Part shown: positions 21,429 through 31,505 of the stretch, piece by piece
Layout of the letters: the number at the start of each line of letters is the position of its first letter
How positions within the stretch are numbered: position 1 is the first letter of the stretch
NCBI GenBank assembly: GCA_037355855.1
Contig: CM074760.1
Location: forward strand, 1,604,501 to 1,668,500
DNA from: Pseudo-nitzschia pungens
Lineage: Eukaryota; Bacillariophyta; Bacillariophyceae; Bacillariales; Bacillariaceae
Reading direction: 5' to 3'
DNA length: 64,000 bases
The notes under the pieces: model-generated
What the model saw: only the letters and a program-made list of their open reading frames with translations
Databases searched by the model: none
What the model was told of the DNA's origin: nothing
Translations under genes and position numbers: made by a program

Positions 21429-23726
21429 ATGGGTATCACATTACCCGCCTCGTTTCATAATTTTATAATGCACCCATCCGGTAACAATTATACATTCGCT
21501 GAGTACTTGTACTTCGAGAAGATGAGCTCACTTGTAAACATCACTTATAACCCTACAGCGTGCAAGAATATTGACATCACGGAGCAAAGACCTCAAAAGA
21601 AATTGAAGCCCGAACCGACGTCAACGATCGATGCGGTTTTGCTTTTGACAGAAATCGGAATCACTAACTATCATCTTGGCTATCACAGCAAAGCCGAACA
21701 ATGCTTCTCACAAGCGTTGTGTCGCGTCGATCGAACATTCAGTGTTGATTCGATGTCATCGACATCAATCGAATCGCCTGGATCGTTGAAGGTCTCGAAA
21801 TGCCAAGGTTTTGAACAACTGAAACTAGTCGATGATAGAAGCTCTATACCGCCATCGCGGAAAGTTGACACAAAGGACAAAGCAAACCGCACGGAATACG
21901 ATGAAGGAATGAGAGTTTACGAAAGTCCGATGGCTCTGAACGATATTTCAAGTCCTGATCTGATCGCCTCTACACTCTACTATAATATCGGCCAAACGTA
22001 CACGAGACAAAAGTTATACGACGATGCAATCACTTGGTTTCAGCGTTCCATCACGTTGTGCAACCATGTCACTGACTCTGATGGCCGGCGCATTTCCCTT
22101 CTCGTCATTAAGACGCTACACTGCTTGGGGTATTGCAATCATAGGTTGGGAAATGATGAGAAAGCCAGCACTTACTACGAACAAGCACTATCGCTGGTGT
22201 CCGATTCTCATTTTGGGAGCTCTGTCCACCTGGCAGCTTCTTTGAATTGTGTGGGAGTGCTTAACTTTAACAGTCAGACCAGTAACAATACAGAAGTTGC
22301 AATGGAGATGTTTCGAGAGAGCCTCAATATCTACAGAACAATGACTAATATCAATCGATCAAACAGAATCTCAATCGCTACTGTGTACAACAACATCGGA
22401 CGAGTATACTATCTCCAATCAAAGTTCCAGGAATCATTGGAAATGTATGAGGAATCATTAAGGATAAGACGCGAAATTCTTGGAAAGGACTCTGTTGATG
22501 TCGCCGCTACGGTATACAACATTGGGCAAACTTGTCATCAGGTTGGTCGGCTTGACGAATCATTGGACTATTACAAAGAGTTTCTACGAATAGCCACATC
22601 TGGTGTGATGCATATGGATTCAGCTTCCAAGGATATGGCGTTGGTTTTTAAAGGAATCGCAGAAATATATCAGGAGAAATCTGACCTAAAAATGGCGCAT
22701 TTCTATTTTTCTCGAGCTCTTGAATTACAGAAGAATTTCGATAACATCTACAGCACTGATGTCGCTACGACGTTGAATAAGTTAGGAAATATTTGCTACG
22801 AGATGAAAAACTTTACGACGGCTATGAGTCACTACAAGAAAGGCCTCGAAATCGAGCGAAAAGTTTTGCCTGCGAACCATCCTCACACCATTATCACCCT
22901 GGTGAATATCGCACATATCCACAAACAACTTGGGGAGCACGAAAGCGCTCTGAAGGCATACATGGCCGCTTGTAAGATGCAAATGACAGCATTCGGTCGG
23001 GAGAGTCTTTCTGTCGCCGAAACCTTGTCGAGCATCGGTTTGATGCAATACCATATTCGTGACTACGAATCTTCGTTCGAATCCTACCAAGAAGCCCTAC
23101 GCATTCGACGCCACTCGTATGGAACTGATGAACATTTAGACGTAGCATCCACGTTGAATTCCATTGGCCTCGTTCTTTTCAAACAAGACTTTTTTGACTT
23201 GGCCAAGAAATGTTTCGGTGAAAGTTTGAGGATAAGAAGCAAGATCCTTGGGCAAGACCACCGAGACGTAGCGATTTTGTGGTACAATATTGCGACAATC
23301 CACTTCGAAACCGGTGAGGATGACACTGCTGTGGAAATGTACAAGGAAACCTTGAGAGTGGAGAAGAAAGCTTTGGGAAATAATCATCCTGATGTTGTCT
23401 TAACACTACAACATTTAGGACAAGTACATCAACAAATGGGTCAAATCGATGAAGCCCTTCGTTACTTCAACGAAGCTCTTGATATTGAGGTGAAGAATTT
23501 GAAGAATCGAACTGAAGCGACCAAGTCAGGATCCATGGCGAGGTTGTTGAATCTTCTTGGCAACGTATACCTCCAAATGGGAAGAGCAGAAGAGATGATG
23601 AAATGCTACGCCGAAGCATCCCGCATATACGAGGCAAACCAACGACCAGGAGAAACTTTGGTTATTGCAGGTTACAATTTCTACGGTTTATCGAAAACAA
23701 ACCCACCATGTGCAGCTACCGCTTAG
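21429..23726 (+). CDS. TPR protein of the kinesin-light-chain-like type
   Basis: 765 residues from an ATG, one exon. Eleven to thirteen tetratricopeptide repeats run from about residue 180 to the C-terminus. Many have the 42-residue spacing and L.IRRE.LG..H.D.A.T linker of kinesin-light-chain/TPR_12 repeats, for example SLRIRREILGKDSVDVAATV and TLRVEKKALGNNHPDVVLTL. The N-terminal 170 residues are Ser-rich and include one degenerate repeat. Such proteins are scaffolds that bind peptides. No motor, kinase or NB-ARC domain is attached, so the partner is unknown. Diatom genomes carry many of these. It faces a smaller TPR gene tail-to-tail. Confidence 0.9.
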   Translation: MGITLPASFHNFIMHPSGNNYTFAEYLYFEKMSSLVNITYNPTACKNIDITEQRPQKKLKPEPTSTIDAVLLLTEIGITNYHLGYHSKAEQCFSQALCRVDRTFSVDSMSSTSIESPGSLKVSKCQGFEQLKLVDDRSSIPPSRKVDTKDKANRTEYDEGMRVYESPMALNDISSPDLIASTLYYNIGQTYTRQKLYDDAITWFQRSITLCNHVTDSDGRRISLLVIKTLHCLGYCNHRLGNDEKASTYYEQALSLVSDSHFGSSVHLAASLNCVGVLNFNSQTSNNTEVAMEMFRESLNIYRTMTNINRSNRISIATVYNNIGRVYYLQSKFQESLEMYEESLRIRREILGKDSVDVAATVYNIGQTCHQVGRLDESLDYYKEFLRIATSGVMHMDSASKDMALVFKGIAEIYQEKSDLKMAHFYFSRALELQKNFDNIYSTDVATTLNKLGNICYEMKNFTTAMSHYKKGLEIERKVLPANHPHTIITLVNIAHIHKQLGEHESALKAYMAACKMQMTAFGRESLSVAETLSSIGLMQYHIRDYESSFESYQEALRIRRHSYGTDEHLDVASTLNSIGLVLFKQDFFDLAKKCFGESLRIRSKILGQDHRDVAILWYNIATIHFETGEDDTAVEMYKETLRVEKKALGNNHPDVVLTLQHLGQVHQQMGQIDEALRYFNEALDIEVKNLKNRTEATKSGSMARLLNLLGNVYLQMGRAEEMMKCYAEASRIYEANQRPGETLVIAGYNFYGLSKTNPPCAATA

Positions 23727-24356
23727 ACTCGTATATGCCGTGAAAAAAAGGGGATCAAAGACTCGTCGTACGGAAGTTGCGAAAAGAATTAAAAACTGAA
23801 ATATTAGAACAAGAGCTCCCAAGAATGGGGTGCAGTAATAGAGAGCTACTTATGCATTACTCATACATGTTGCCAAAGTACCGATGGACACGAGAATATG
23901 CGTATTGTATAATTCTAGTGTCATTGAGAGGTAGTTGAAATAGTGACAGTTCTTTCAGGCAACTCTTTTGAGAAAGATGACATTCTTGTGATATTCTGGG
24001 TGAGATCTTATTATGATCGACTACTATCTCACTTGACTTGGCACATGTGTAATCTTTTCTTAATAGACCCACTGACATTGTGAAAACTTAGTCTTTTTTG
24101 CCCACAGTCCTAAAGACCAGCCTCAGACAACCATGTTTGAGGCGCTTTGTGATAACGCATGAAAAGTATTCAGTGGAGCTTGTGTTTGTCTCTCGAATTG
24201 AATCATACAATCGAAATCCAATTCGGAGAGAAAACAAAATATTGAGATAGGATAAAAGAGTGTAGGAGAAGGTTTTTTCTTTCTATTCTAAACTTTTAAT
24301 ATAATTGTGGTAAGTGTGATCTAAAGTTGATCACTGAAGGGTAGAAGGAGCTGAGT
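23727..24356. other. Tail-to-tail spacer between two TPR genes
   Basis: About 630 bp, AT-rich towards 24230-24330. No supported open frame or RNA gene. Confidence 0.4.
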
Positions 24357-25064
24357 TCAAGCAGCAGCTGCAGGACGAGGCGCCACATCAAGCACCATCA
24401 AATTGAGGTAGAACACACCCCATAATCCACAGAGGAAAGATTGCGATATCGATGTAAGAGTATCCGACAGACACCTCATCACATTGGAATACGCTTCTTG
24501 TTCCCCCATAAGAAAGTATATCCCGCCTTGATTGTTGAGGACCGCCATCTTCATCGTTGATAAGCCGTGTGACGGATTCTCGCTACCACAGCTGCTGTAT
24601 ACCTTTTCATAAAGACGAGTTGCTTGAGTTAAATAGAACAGTCCTTCTTTCGCGTTGTGACCAAGATCCGATCCTAGTAATTGGCAACACAGTCCTAGAT
24701 TGTACCATAAGATAGGTGCAACATTGCTTGGACATATGTCAGAATCGTCTTCACACAACGTGCAGCACGAGTTTTCAGTGCTGAAGCATTTCTGACAGCA
24801 CGGCTTGATCAAGGTAGGGGCGTAGGGGTATACGGTTGGACTTTCCAGTTCCATTGATGCTTTTGTCGGATCTCTCTCACAACACAGTATTTTGGTCCAT
24901 GAGATGGTGCAATCTCGATGCCGTCGTCGTTTCTCAGTTCGTCGGACATCTTGAGTGTGGAGGTATAGGTTGGAGGCTTCAGTCATGATATTGCACGCAT
25001 CGCATACATTGCCGAGTTGAAGATAAGCTATCGCATTGTTATTCAGCACAATAATTTCGTTCAT
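24357..25064 (-). CDS. Short TPR-like protein with Cys-rich insert
   Basis: 235 residues from an ATG. The start (EIIVLNNNAIAYLQLGNVCDACNIMTEA) and the later segments ILWYNLGLCCQLLG and KMAVLNNQGGIYFLMGEQEA look like single TPR helices. The spacing, with APILWYNLGL followed by a LNNQG helix, is that of a large diatom-specific family of short TPR-like proteins. The middle holds a Cys-rich insert (CCQKCFSTENSCCTLC), which might bind metal or be disulfide-bonded. Function unknown. Confidence 0.68.
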   Translation of the reverse strand: MNEIIVLNNNAIAYLQLGNVCDACNIMTEASNLYLHTQDVRRTEKRRRHRDCTISWTKILCCERDPTKASMELESPTVYPYAPTLIKPCCQKCFSTENSCCTLCEDDSDICPSNVAPILWYNLGLCCQLLGSDLGHNAKEGLFYLTQATRLYEKVYSSCGSENPSHGLSTMKMAVLNNQGGIYFLMGEQEAYSNVMRCLSDTLTSISQSFLCGLWGVFYLNLMVLDVAPRPAAAA

Positions 25065-26648
25065 GATCGCTGTTAGTGGTTTGTTGCAGTTCTTTTTCGA
25101 CTTGTGAAGAGAACGTATGGTACATTTCAGTGAAAGGAACGAGATGCATAATGTGACTCGAGACCTAATTCTGAAATGAGACAGTCAGTTTGCGTAACAA
25201 CTTGCAAGGATAAGTAGAAAAATCCAAGAAAGAATCCTTGAACGCGCGACATTGGAACATATTCTCAAATGTAGGAAGGAACAATGGCGTGGTCAATGGA
25301 ACTTTTGCCAAATCCAATCATTCCGTTCCCGTTTTAGAGTCGTGATGGATTGCAGTTGCAATTTTAGCATTAGCCCTCTAAACTTCTTCTGGATGAACTT
25401 CACTTACGTTCAGGAGAGAACAATCATCGGAATGTCATTGCAAGCACTTGTTTAGTGTTCAAAAAACAAAAAAGGTTGCCCTTAATCAATTTTTTTAACA
25501 GTGAGAGAAGCGATTACCCTGGGGCGAACAACACATTCCTCGCGTATGAATTCCACCAAAAGCAGCAGGCACAGTATGCGGTGGCACTACCGCCGATTCT
25601 GTTGGAAGAGTTTCAGTTTGCGCGAAGACGCCAGATGAATTTTCTCGTGATCTGCTGGTACTTGGTTTCTTCCATATCTGTCGTGGTGAAAGTGCTGTCA
25701 ACCAATTTATGAAAGCTACTAAACGCCGAGGATTTCGTGGCACCTAACGTGGCGAACAGAAACATCGTTTACCATCTATCTAAAAACAAAATAGAAAAAT
25801 TTCACATCCGTAATTCTACCAGTACTTGTACTTGTACGTCTCCATGTCACTGATACTTTTCTGCTTCTAGTAGTGGTGCTAGTAAGATCTTAGTTTCTGT
25901 TCGGAAGCTTGTTCATCAATGAAATACGTAGCACTTTTTAAAATTAAAAAACATGAAGTACGTACGAGCTAATGTTGCTATCGCCGGCAAAAGCCATCGA
26001 AATTAATGATCTCACGACTAGAATTGTTCTAACGGAAACCCTTTGCCTGATCATGTTACTTATGACTAATGCTAAACTGCTGCTCGTTCTTCACACCTTT
26101 CAGTATTGTGCCGGTGGTCGGACCAGTAAATCATCGTACCGTACGGAACTTGCCAATGGTGATGAGTTTCTTTTCGCTGACTTGTTCTATCACACTACAA
26201 GGTAAGGTCTTACTTTATGGATTTGGTTCTGTCGGTATTCATCAGGATTTGATTTGAACTGACAAAAATAAAGAGGAAATAAATACAAGGTTAACCTTAC
26301 GTAAGATTTTACAGTACTTGTACGTTCCCCTGAGATTGGAAATTACGATGTAGCGGTACCGTACGGTGGTATTACGAAGTAAGGTTTAACCTTATGATGT
26401 GATGTCGTTGCTAACATGACAATAACGGGACATAGAGATAGTAGCAGTGTTTACTTGTGTGAGTCTAGTAGACATCATCACATAAACAGCACGAATGTAT
26501 CCCTGCTCTAATCATTTCGTGAGTGATGAGCACCCACATTGATTTATGATTTCCGTCTCCGGGAACATTTTTACTTCTAAAAACAAATGATTGCCTCCGA
26601 TACCAAAAATAAATACGAAGTACAAGGGCATGGACACCAAGTTTCAGT
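25065..26648. other. Gene-free flank left of the transposon
   Basis: Contains short open frames at 25252, 25455, 25495 (reverse) and 25972 with no family resemblance, and spacer words at 26290-26400. I see no gene here. Confidence 0.4.
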
Positions 26649-26650
26649 TA

Positions 26651-26900
26651 CTACGGATCGCCTAACAATTGAAATAACATTTTTTTTAAACAAAATTAAG
26701 GAAGATTAACGAAGATTAGCGTACATGTACCAAAAAAAAATAACCTTAACCCCCTGCTTACCAAAAAATTGACTCACAGTGTAGAGATCACTGAAACCCC
26801 TTCGACTGTCGTCATTGGCTGCTATTGACTCACCTAGAGGGGGATTGAAAAAATTAGCTGATTAGATCTATTTTGCGAGAACACCATTGTTCTTCGGTTC
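26651..26900 (+). repeat. Left terminal inverted repeat, 250 bp
   Basis: Matches the reverse complement of 31254-31503 with no difference I could find, including homopolymers of 8, 9 and 6 A/T. Beyond 26900 similarity continues imperfectly for about 35 bases through CTTTTCCGGCAACAACAGG. It presumably holds the transposase-binding sites and a promoter for the plus-strand gene. Confidence 0.95.
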
Positions 26901-27133
26901 GAACATGCTTTTCCGGCAACAACAGGTGATACCTGTTGCTTGACGAGAGTGGTCTTCAGAACTGCCGAAAGGGTTCTTTGTTACTGTCTTGGGTTGGTCT
27001 GCTTCTTGCTGGTTGGGTCTTATGTCATTGGATAATAGAGTGGAAATGGATTTGCTGCAGAAATGGATCGATTCGGACGGTAGTCCCTGCCGGTTGACGA
27101 ATACGAGTACATGACAATCATCCGGCAGTATCG

Positions 27134-29056
27134 ATGGACGCGACAATTTACAATAATCGATCGATTGAAAATCACCTTGAAACCATGGATAGCCCCATCA
27201 AATTTGAATACTCTGTCTCTGACAGCTCTCATGTCTCTGATCTCTCTGATGACGAGAGCAAGAAGATACCTCCAAAGACCGAGGATCCACCTCCGGCAAA
27301 GCCACCGGCAAAAAAATATCCACCAAATCCCCGTCGTCTCGCTTTGAAGGAGCTTTTGCTGAACAAGAGAACAGCATTCAAAAAAGAGTATAAGGTCAAC
27401 AGATTAACCACCTTCATGCGTCTGAATTTTACAACTCTCCACAACTGCAGATACAGAGATGATCTTAACAGATATGCAGTGAATCTCAGAATCACGGGCT
27501 GCAACACAAAATCCATCCACACCAGATGGAATAATGCCTACACTACCCCATTTTTTGTTGGCATCCACTTTACCTGGAAGCTGTTGAAGAAGAAACACGC
27601 TGATTTCAGAGCAGAGCTGAGGAAGAGTGACAGAGTAACAGCAAAACCACCACCTCCAGGAGCAGCGGCCAAATTTTTGGATGCAATGGAAAAGGAGTTA
27701 GATGAGGCAATAGATCAGTATCTCGCTGCAGAGGAAGCCGCTGAAGCCAAGAAGGCCCGAAAGAAGCAGAAGAAGACTGTCTCCTTCTACAGCAACAACA
27801 AGGGAGAGCGCCCTCAGGATGAGATCCCCTACGATCTTGCAAAGGGAGACAGTATTCCTTGTCCAGGGTGCAAACACACCTTTGTGATGCCCATTGAATC
27901 CAAGCAAGAAATTGCTGAATACAACAAAGGAGTAGAAGAAGATTACCAGCGTCGGATGAAGCAGCACAACGCTCTGCCTGTTGCTGTCCAGAAAACCAAG
28001 ACTAAACCACGGCGAGGCAAGATGAAGGAGAGAACGCTGGCATGTTACTGCTTCAAGATGCACTGTATGATGCAGGATACCGGTGGGAACTGTGAAAGAT
28101 GCAGGGGTCATAAGGATAATGGTCGAATTTTCCTAAGTGAGGATGGAGACTTCTGTAGTTGTCATATTTGCCACTGTGATTGCAAGCTTCTCTTTACGGA
28201 ATCAACCAGACACAAAATTGCTCGTGATCAGGATCCATTGGAGCAGGAACCAGAGAAGGATGCTCCAGGAACAATGCAACAATTTGTCGGGTATGTACAG
28301 GAGATAGTAGCTGAGTCCCACCGAGAAGAGTTTCGATCCAATCCAACAGCGTCGAAGGCAGAGATCTCCCAGAATGCCTGTACCAACTCCCTGTACTCCA
28401 TTGTCAGCAATCCCCATCTTGCCTCTGCGCGATTCCAGAAGAGGATCAAAGCAGCTGCCGGTCCAATGAAAAAGACTTCCATCGATGGGAAGACTATCGA
28501 ACAACTCCGAGCTGAACAGAAAGGACGAGCTCCTGCTGAAGACTCCAGGTACCATCGAAATAGACTTATGGAGGGAGCTCCGGGGATGGACGAGAGCCGG
28601 TTCCTCTCCAATGGATCCAAAAGGAAGAACCCCCCCGGTGTACCAACCGAAACACCGGAAGACTTCAACTTCAACGGAACATCTGCTCTCCAACCAATCA
28701 CAATCGATGCAGATACTGGAGAATCCAAACAGAACCCAAGGCAATTGTTGACTACTCCACCCGTTGTTCCTCCACCGGTACCCACAGCAGCAGCGAAACA
28801 GGAGACACCAGCAGCGATCCAAGAGGTCCGGGTTGCATGTGTCCGGGCCGATGAAGAAGACACCAGTCCGACTTCTGCTGACGCCCTGGACTTGATTGCA
28901 GGGAACCTCTCCTCCAGGAAGAACAGTGAATTGTCGAATGAAATCAAAGAGCGCGTTGTAAACCTCAATCGGAAAGGGCAATCCCCAGAGAAGATCACCA
29001 CCAACATGGTCCGGTGGTACAAGAGGCGCAAGCGCCAGGAAGAAGACAAAAAATAA
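27134..29056 (+). CDS. Transposon companion protein, Cys-rich, function unknown
   Basis: 640 residues from the ATG at 27134; a second Met 17 codons in is also possible. The N-terminus is acidic then Pro/Lys-rich. Residues about 70-160 look folded and basic (RTAFKKEYKVNRLTTFMRL), plausibly nucleic-acid binding. A CPGC pair stands near 245. A dense Cys/His cluster at about 303-352 (CYCFKMHCM, CERCRG, CSCHICHCDCKLLF) looks like a compact zinc-binding module. The rest is low complexity with a basic, helical end (VRWYKRRKRQEEDKK). It is not a transposase: I see no DDE triad. It converges on the transposase gene and starts 234 bp inside the left repeat. Likely an accessory or regulatory protein of the element. 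No known family recognised. Confidence 0.82.
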   Translation: MDATIYNNRSIENHLETMDSPIKFEYSVSDSSHVSDLSDDESKKIPPKTEDPPPAKPPAKKYPPNPRRLALKELLLNKRTAFKKEYKVNRLTTFMRLNFTTLHNCRYRDDLNRYAVNLRITGCNTKSIHTRWNNAYTTPFFVGIHFTWKLLKKKHADFRAELRKSDRVTAKPPPPGAAAKFLDAMEKELDEAIDQYLAAEEAAEAKKARKKQKKTVSFYSNNKGERPQDEIPYDLAKGDSIPCPGCKHTFVMPIESKQEIAEYNKGVEEDYQRRMKQHNALPVAVQKTKTKPRRGKMKERTLACYCFKMHCMMQDTGGNCERCRGHKDNGRIFLSEDGDFCSCHICHCDCKLLFTESTRHKIARDQDPLEQEPEKDAPGTMQQFVGYVQEIVAESHREEFRSNPTASKAEISQNACTNSLYSIVSNPHLASARFQKRIKAAAGPMKKTSIDGKTIEQLRAEQKGRAPAEDSRYHRNRLMEGAPGMDESRFLSNGSKRKNPPGVPTETPEDFNFNGTSALQPITIDADTGESKQNPRQLLTTPPVVPPPVPTAAAKQETPAAIQEVRVACVRADEEDTSPTSADALDLIAGNLSSRKNSELSNEIKERVVNLNRKGQSPEKITTNMVRWYKRRKRQEEDKK

Positions 29057-29968
29057 ACTGTATTATTAATTATTATTTATTAGTGGTGGTTCCCCATGGT
29101 CGATTGCTGTAGATTGTCGATTGCTGTAGATTGTTGCGTCGTAGATTGTCGGTTGTCCATTGTCGATTGTTGTAGATTGTCGACTGTTCCTGCTGGGGAC
29201 AAGGTGTGGCTTTTAGATGTTGCCAGCAGCAAAATTATGAGCTGTTGCTTGCTACTGCTGTTTGCTGCTGCTGTTTGCTGCTGTTTGCTGGAGTGGATCG
29301 ATCGATCCACTCGTGTTTTGCGTTCCAGACTTTCGTGTACTGTATGTTCGATATCCAAACTTGTAGATCTACAATAGCTAAAGAGAGGTCCAGCAACTCT
29401 GAGTCCCAGCAGTTCTTCTATACTTTGCGGCGCCGGTCGACTTCAATCCCAGCAGTTGACGCGTCCGCTGACTTCATTCCCAGCAGTTATCCTATACATG
29501 GACGCGTCGGTCGACTTCAATCCCACCATCTGGACGTCCAAGGTTTTCTAGTGTACCTATGTTCGATATCCACCAATGGAGATGAATATAATCGAATCCC
29601 ACAAGTGTTCGATACTTAACTGTGGGAGTGACGTGGGAGTGACACTGCCGGCGGTGCTATTGGTATACAATCGAAAACCTATTACAAATAAACTGGAGCA
29701 ACACTAATTCATTATTTCTATTTTTGCAACTCTGCAAAAGCAAAATCTAAACCACCTCTAAGAAATACAACCAAAATCGACAATCAACAATGGTGGAGAC
29801 GCTGGTGGAGACGCGACAATCTTCTGGTGGAGACCCGACAATCGACAACTAATCGTAGATAATTACTAATAATACAATTTATTTCTTCTATCAATCGACA
29901 ATCTTCTGGTGGAGGGAGACACGACAATCGACAGGAATCCAAATCGAAATCGAAATCGACCATGGCGC
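29057..29968. repeat. Inter-gene repeat region of the transposon
   Basis: 29095-29185 is built of variants of TGTAGATTGTCGATTG. The complement (ATCGACAATC) recurs at about 29775-29935 together with CTGGTGGAGA units, so the two blocks could pair as a long stem or make overlapping antisense 3' ends. CCCAGCAGT and GTCGACTTCAATCCCA units repeat at 29395-29530, and TGTTCGATATCCA twice (29344, 29559). 29291-29312 is a perfect 22-bp palindrome centred on ATCGAT. No gene is supported; short frames here reflect the repeats. Confidence 0.75.
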
Positions 29969-31243
29969 TCATGGATCCGGGGGACCAAGTGGTCCCCATC
30001 CTGGTGGATCAGCGTCTGGATCCTCCGCTATTTCAACCCCCTCATAAGTACCATCCTCGCTGTATCCACAGTGCGCAAACGTCGGATCGAAGGGACCAAT
30101 CTTTGCTGCTGATTCCAGTATCTGTTGTTCCAACTGATCCAGATTTAATTGGCCGGTCACATTGATTTTCATGTGGTTGATAAGCTGACAGATCACATAC
30201 TCGATGGGGCCATACTTTGGTTGATAGGCCGGACGCGGGAGAATATCAAACCTTGTCGGTCCTTCTCTCCCCATGACGGTCTCGTAAACAAGAGGACTGT
30301 AGTGAGAGCTCAAATTGTCCCACAAGAACACTCTCCAGTTGTCGACAGGAAATTGGTCCCGCTCAATCGACGAGCAGATACTCCCAATAAACTGAGCAAA
30401 ATTATAGCCTGTGGTCCCAGCAACCCTTCTGACGTCAATCCACCTCCTTGGACGCGCGATACTCCCTGTTTGGTTGTCTGGCACTGCAGGATCCCCTGCC
30501 TCTACAGCAATCATGACAGTGAGCTTCTCTCCCTTCTCGTAGTTCCCAATTGTTCGGATCCTACGGAATCGAAGCGCCCATCCACCAGATCTATTTAATC
30601 TTCTGTGCTCCATGGCAAATTCGTCGACATCGATAAAATGCTTCCTGGGGATGCCAACCACACCAATTGGCAATGGTCTGTTCCAGAATAAGTACTCCCT
30701 CCGCAAGTTCTGTGGCGAGTAGGCCTTGTAAGCCTCTATACTCGCCTTCTTCTTGGAGATTTCTAGCTCCTTTAATCGACGAGAGATCAGCTGATTGGAA
30801 TACACCGGAAATCCATCATTGTAGAGGTACATTGCTATCTCGTCAAGTGTACTCTGTGGATAGATTACAAGGCAAATAGCAAGACTAATTAAGGCAGAAC
30901 CTACTAACATCTCTTTTTCCTTGTTACCGGTCATCCTATATGGATGGAGCCTCTTCTCCCATCTCCAAAGACTTATGTCGGAAGCAATGGTTGGTTCCCC
31001 CGCCAATTTCTTTGCAAGCTCCGATTTGCGGAACCAAACTGCATACCCCCTGGTTCCACCACCTCCAGGGTGTGGAAGTGACTTCCTCTTCTTTCCAAGC
31101 TCTCTGGTGAGTTGGAGAGCTCTTCGGGCCCTTGCTCTCTCATCAGCCGGGTCGTTGTTCATGGTCGGAAGTGGTTTTGATGAAGAAGAAGAAGGGGTTG
31201 TCAAGAAGCAAAGTGTTGCCTGTTGTTGTCGGAAACAAAGCAT
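29969..31243 (-). CDS. DDE transposase, Tc1/mariner/IS630 superfamily
   Basis: 424 residues from the first ATG (31243); the frame opens further into the terminal repeat only through TTG. The N-terminal third is basic. A helix-turn-helix follows (STLDEIAMYLYNDGFPVYSN, then QLISRRLKELEISKKKA), of the type that reads terminal repeats. Catalytic Asp 1 is in HFIDVDEFAM (about residue 205), Asp 2 in VFLWDNLSSHYS (about 309), and Glu in YQPKYGPIEYV, with 38 residues between Asp 2 and Glu (DD38E). All three are present and the frame is intact. It cuts and joins the element ends in the nucleus. Transcription runs inward from the right repeat. Confidence 0.9.
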   Translation of the reverse strand: MLCFRQQQATLCFLTTPSSSSSKPLPTMNNDPADERARARRALQLTRELGKKRKSLPHPGGGGTRGYAVWFRKSELAKKLAGEPTIASDISLWRWEKRLHPYRMTGNKEKEMLVGSALISLAICLVIYPQSTLDEIAMYLYNDGFPVYSNQLISRRLKELEISKKKASIEAYKAYSPQNLRREYLFWNRPLPIGVVGIPRKHFIDVDEFAMEHRRLNRSGGWALRFRRIRTIGNYEKGEKLTVMIAVEAGDPAVPDNQTGSIARPRRWIDVRRVAGTTGYNFAQFIGSICSSIERDQFPVDNWRVFLWDNLSSHYSPLVYETVMGREGPTRFDILPRPAYQPKYGPIEYVICQLINHMKINVTGQLNLDQLEQQILESAAKIGPFDPTFAHCGYSEDGTYEGVEIAEDPDADPPGWGPLGPPDP

Positions 31244-31253
31244 TCGAATCGAA

Positions 31254-31503
31254 GAACCGAAGAACAATGGTGTTCTCGCAAAATAGATCTAATCAGCTAA
31301 TTTTTTCAATCCCCCTCTAGGTGAGTCAATAGCAGCCAATGACGACAGTCGAAGGGGTTTCAGTGATCTCTACACTGTGAGTCAATTTTTTGGTAAGCAG
31401 GGGGTTAAGGTTATTTTTTTTTGGTACATGTACGCTAATCTTCGTTAATCTTCCTTAATTTTGTTTAAAAAAAATGTTATTTCAATTGTTAGGCGATCCG
31501 TAG
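31254..31503 (-). repeat. Right terminal inverted repeat, 250 bp
   Basis: Reverse complement of 26651-26900. The inner end passes straight into the 5' end of the transposase gene, so the promoter of that gene most likely sits within this repeat. Confidence 0.95.
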
Positions 31504-31505
31504 TA

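Larger units (their letters stand above)
26651..31503. mobile_element. Two-gene Tc1/mariner/IS630-type DNA transposon (4,853 bp)
   Basis: The ends are inverted repeats beginning CTACGGATCGCC. A TA dinucleotide flanks both sides (26649-26650 and 31504-31505), the target duplication typical of this superfamily. Two genes converge: a 640-codon gene on plus and a DDE transposase on minus, each starting just inside one terminal repeat. Between their 3' ends (29057-29968) lie degenerate direct repeats and a 22-bp palindrome. The repeats look identical, both genes are intact and the TA duplication is clean, so the insertion is young and may be active. At 250 bp, the repeats are far longer than the 20-30 bp of most Tc1 elements. 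Confidence 0.92.

Noticed and set aside
26898..26920. CGGTTCGAAC resembling a tRNA T-arm
   Set aside because: No acceptor or anticodon stem can be built around it; it lies at the inner end of the transposon repeat.
28228..29049. 273-codon reverse-strand open frame inside the transposon companion gene
   Set aside because: It lies fully antisense to a better frame, is rich in Ser/Phe/Leu as expected of a shadow, and shows no domain.
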